From Lathyrus oleraceus (lineage: Eukaryota; Streptophyta; Magnoliopsida; Fabales; Fabaceae), in the NCBI RefSeq assembly GCF_024323335.1, contig NC_066579.1:54518771-54582770 (forward strand): a stretch of 64,000 nucleotides of DNA. Reading direction: 5' to 3'. A program made the position numbers and the translations under genes. Positions 60,660 to 64,000 of the stretch are shown one piece after another; the first letter of the stretch is position 1; each line of letters opens with the position of its first letter. The notes under the pieces were generated by a model. It made no database searches, was not told the DNA's origin, and saw only the letters and a program-made list of their open reading frames with translations.

Positions 60660-61950
60660 ATGGAGAGAGATGGAGGATCTGTTCATAGGCCACCAATTTT
60701 GGATGGTTCTAACTCTTACTATTGGAAACCTCGAATGGTAGCGTTTCTGAAATCCCTTGATAACAAGGCTTGGAAAGCTGTGTTAACAGGTTAGGTGCAT
60801 CCTGTCATCACTAAAGAAGGAGAAGCCACTACTGAGAAGAAACCTGAAGAACAATGGTCCAAGGAAGAGGATGATCTTGCTCTTGGAAACCCCTAAAGCA
60901 TTGAATGCAATATTCAATGGGGTAGACAAGAATACTTTCAGGCTGGTAAACAACTGTGAAGTGGCCAAAGATGCTTGGGACATTCTCAAGACCACTCATG
61001 AAGGCACCTCTAGGGTAAAGATGTCTAGACTTCAGCTGCTCACCTCCAAGTTTGAAAACTTAAGAATGAAAGAAGATGGAAATATTCATGATTTCTACAT
61101 GAGTATCCTTGAAATTGCCAATGCCTCTGGAGCCTTGGGTGAGAAGATGTCAGATGAAAAGTTAGTAAGAAAAATACTCAGATCACTCCCCAAGAGATTT
61201 GCTATGAAAGTAACAGCCATAGAAGAATCTCAAGACATCTCAAATATGAGAGTTGATGAGATAATTGGATCCCTCCAAACATTTGAGATTGGAATATGTG
61301 ATGGAGCTGAAAAGAAAGCCAAGAGCATAGCATTTATGTCAAACACTGAAGAGGAAGATGAGGAAGGTGGTCAAGATATTGATGAAGACCTGGCAAATGA
61401 GATAACAATGTTGGGAAGACAGTTCAACAAACTGATAAAAAAGGTAGATGTGAGAGCAAAGGGCAATGTCAAGAACATCAAAATTGAAGCTGGAAAATGA
61501 AAAGGAAGAGCTTGTGGAAACCATCTCAAAATTGAAGGTGGAAGCTGTATTCTTGAATTCCGAACTAGATGAGATGACTAAGTAAGTAAGAATGCTTAAC
61601 AATGGATCTGCCATCTTAGACAAGATTCTCTAGACTGGCCAAATAACAGGAAACAAATCTGGTATTGGATTCAAGGCTGAGTGCAGTTACACTGGTTGCA
61701 AACCAAAATCCAAACCTAAGTGTAGCCATGCTAAAAGCAAACCTGAGATGTCACATCAGATGTCACAACAGCAAAAAGGGAAGTATCAAAGATGGAAATG
61801 CCAATACTGTGGAAATTTTGGCCACCTGAAGCCCTTTTGCTATAAGCTATGTGGCTATCCTGGCCCTGTTCAGTCTCAATACCAATCAAGGTCCAAGCAT
61901 CACAAGACTGTCAACAAAAAGCAATGGGCTCCTAAGACAAAGGTCATAAG
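60660..61950 (+). pseudogene. SIRE-2 gag
   Basis: ATG at 60660 (MERDGGSVHRPPILDG). TAG at 60792-60794 replaces a Trp codon. A 1-base insertion in GGAAACCCCTAAAGC (60884-60898) shifts the frame; the core ALNAIFNGVDKNTFRLV...EESQDISNMRVDE then runs to 61350. After KGNVKNI (~61480) the text jumps to a coiled-coil region. Compared with SIRE-1 about 330 bases, including the first zinc knuckle, are missing. The second knuckle CQYCGNFGHLKPFC (~61798-61840) is intact. Other stops at 61498, ~61583 and ~61632. Confidence 0.85.
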
Positions 61951-64000
61951 TCTCATAGCTCACACTTCCCTCAGAGTTTCAGCCAAAGAAGATTGGTATT
62001 TTGACAGTGGTTGCTCCAGACATATGACTGGGAACAAAAATCTGCTAACTGAACTTCATCCTCGTGCCATTAGTTATGTTACCTTTGGTGATGGTGCAAA
62101 GGGGGAAATCAAGGGAATGGGTAGGCTAGATTGCCCTGGAGTTCCTGACCTTGATGATGTCCTACTTGTTAAGGGATTAACTGCTAATCTTATACGCATT
62201 AGTCAACTGTGTGATCAAGGTCTGAATGTAAACTTCACCAAAACTGAATGTCTGATTACTAACAAAGAAAATAAAGTAATCATGAAGGGAGTTAGGTCCA
62301 AAGACAACTGCTACATGTGGAGCTCTCAAGAAACTAGATACTCTTCAATGTGTACCTTAGCCAAAGATTGGGCCATCTGCACCTTAAAGGTATGAAAAGG
62401 ATCATATCTGTTGAAGCTGTTAGAGGAATTCCCAACTTAAAGATTGATGAGGGAAAAATCTGTGGAGAATGTCAGATTGGAAAACAAACAAAGATGTCAC
62501 ACTAGAGGCTTAGACATGACACAACTACCAAAGTCCTGGAGCTACTTCATATGGACTTGATGGGACCCATGCAAGTAGAAAGCCTTGGTGGGAAGAAATA
62601 TGCATATGTGGTGGTGGATGATTTCTCCAGATACACCTGGATCAATTTTATAAGAGAAAAATCAGATGTATTTGAAGTCTTTAAGGAGCTTTGTTTGAAA
62701 CTTCAAAGGGAAAAAGAAAGTCTTGTTGTCAAAATTAGAAGTGATCATGGGAAGGAGTTTGAGAACAGCAAATTTGCTGAATTCTGCTCTTCAGAAGGAA
62801 TTCATCATGAGTTCTCATCCCCCATCACTCCCCAGCAAAATGGTGTGGTGGAAAGAAAAAATAGGACTCTTCAAGAATCAGCCAGAGCTATGATTCATGC
62901 TAAGAAAATGCCCTATCATTTTTGGGCTGAAGCCATGAACACAGCCTGCTATGTTCACAACAGAGTGACATTGAAGAAAGGAACTCCCACAACCTTTTAT
63001 GAAGTCTGGAAAGGAAGAAAACCCACAGTCAAATATTTCCATGTATTTGGTAGCAAATGCTATATCCTGGTTGATCGTGAGCAAAGAAGGAAGATGGATC
63101 CCAAAAGTGATGAAGGAATATTTCTGGGCTATTCAACAAACAGCAGAGCCTACAGGGTCTTTAATTCCAGAACTAATTTATTGATGGAATCCATTAATGT
63201 TGTGGTTGATGGCCAACAGACGGATGTCACAGACGATGTTGAGACATCTCTGAATGATTCTCCAGTTGACCTCTCAGACAAAAATAAGGAAGAAGAACCT
63301 CCTCAAGCTGAACCTGAAGATGACAAAATAAACAAGGGACCCTCTATCAGAATTCAAAAGGATCATCCCAAAGATCTTATCATAGGAGATCCAGATAAAT
63401 GAGTCACTACTAGATCAAGGGAAGTGATCTCACATGGCTGCTTTGTGTCAAAGATTGAACCCAGAAATATCAAGGAAGCCTTGACTGATGAGTTCTGGAT
63501 CAATGCAATGCAAGAGGAGTTAGGCCAATTCAAGAGAAATGAAGTATGGGAATTGGTTCCTAGACCTGAAGGAGTAAATGTCATAGGAACAAAGTGGGTA
63601 TATAAGAATAAATCTGATGAATAAGGGGTTGTTACTAAAAACAAAGCTAGATTAGTAGCTCAAGGATATACTCAAGTTGAGGGAGTAGACTTTGATGAAA
63701 CATTTTCTCCTGTAGCTCGCCTTGAGTCCATTAGACTATTGCTTGGAGTGGCATGCATTCTGAAATTCAAGCTGTTTCAAATGGATGTAAAATGTGCCTT
63801 CCTGAATGGCTACTTAAATGAAGAAGTATATGTTGAACAGCCTAAAGGATTCACAGATCCAAATCTTCCACAACATCTGTACAGATTACAGAAAACCCTC
63901 TATGGGTTGAAGCAAGCTCCTAGGGCTTGGTATGAGAGACTCACAGTGTTCCTCACTGACAATGGATACAAAAAGGGAGGTATTGACAAAACTTTGTTTG
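61951..64000 (+). pseudogene. SIRE-2 pol (protease, integrase, start of RT), cut by window end
   Basis: Protease DSG at 62003-62011 (WYFDSGCSRHMTG). At ~62362-62368 a 28-base deletion removes the WHQR part of the integrase zinc finger and shifts the frame. From 62551 the integrase core is open: DLMGPMQVESLGG, RSDHGKEFEN, PQQNGVVERKNR with DDE intact. Then a proline/acidic linker, stops at 63400 and 63622, and RT up to QMDVK-AFLNGYLNEEVYVE and GLKQAPRAWYERL at the window end. YVDD and RNase H lie beyond. It retains several residues that SIRE-1 lost. Confidence 0.9.

Overview
This window looks like plant nuclear DNA, most likely from a large-genome legume of the pea/vetch tribe (Fabeae). It is AT-rich, and I found no intact host gene, tRNA or rRNA. 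Almost every coding trace is a decayed piece of an LTR retrotransposon. The families (Ogre-like Ty3/gypsy with ~4.7 kb LTRs, SIRE/Maximus-like Ty1/copia, Athila-like Ty3/gypsy) are recognised from protein motifs and LTR termini by memory, not by database search.

Layout. (1) 1-5991: 3' end of an Athila-like element on the plus strand. It has two related degenerate ORFs in tandem, a long 3' non-coding region, a polypurine tract and an LTR. (2) 5992-9853: AT-rich DNA without convincing genes but with three local duplications. Its right end looks like the terminus of an antisense LTR ('E'). (3) 9854-11990: antisense ORF1 of an Ogre-like element ('D'), with one module present twice. (4) 11991-20993: antisense Ogre-like element 'B': 3' LTR, 3' tail, integrase and RNase H remains. 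(5) 20994-21357 and 55378-59180: one antisense Ogre LTR ('C') split in two by the next element; its 3' tail follows at 59181-59408. (6) 21358-55372: a plus-strand Ogre-like element ('M') with both LTRs, PBS, ORF1, gag, protease, a probable intron, RT, RNase H, integrase and a repeat-rich tail. M is itself interrupted twice: by an antisense SIRE-like copia element (33816-42015, TSD gttgt) and by a solo Ogre LTR ('S', 45397-50119, TSD attac). (7) 59409-64000: 5' part of a second SIRE-like element on the plus strand, inserted into the tail of C and running off the window.

Relative order follows from nesting: D is interrupted by B, B by C, C by M (in its LTR) and by SIRE-2 (in its tail), and M by SIRE-1 and S. 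All ORFs carry stops, frameshifts or lost catalytic residues, so no element here looks autonomous. The interest lies in the nested structure, the deletion scars, non-coding repeats inside the elements, and a few unexplained conserved segments. I did not find an undescribed host-encoded system.
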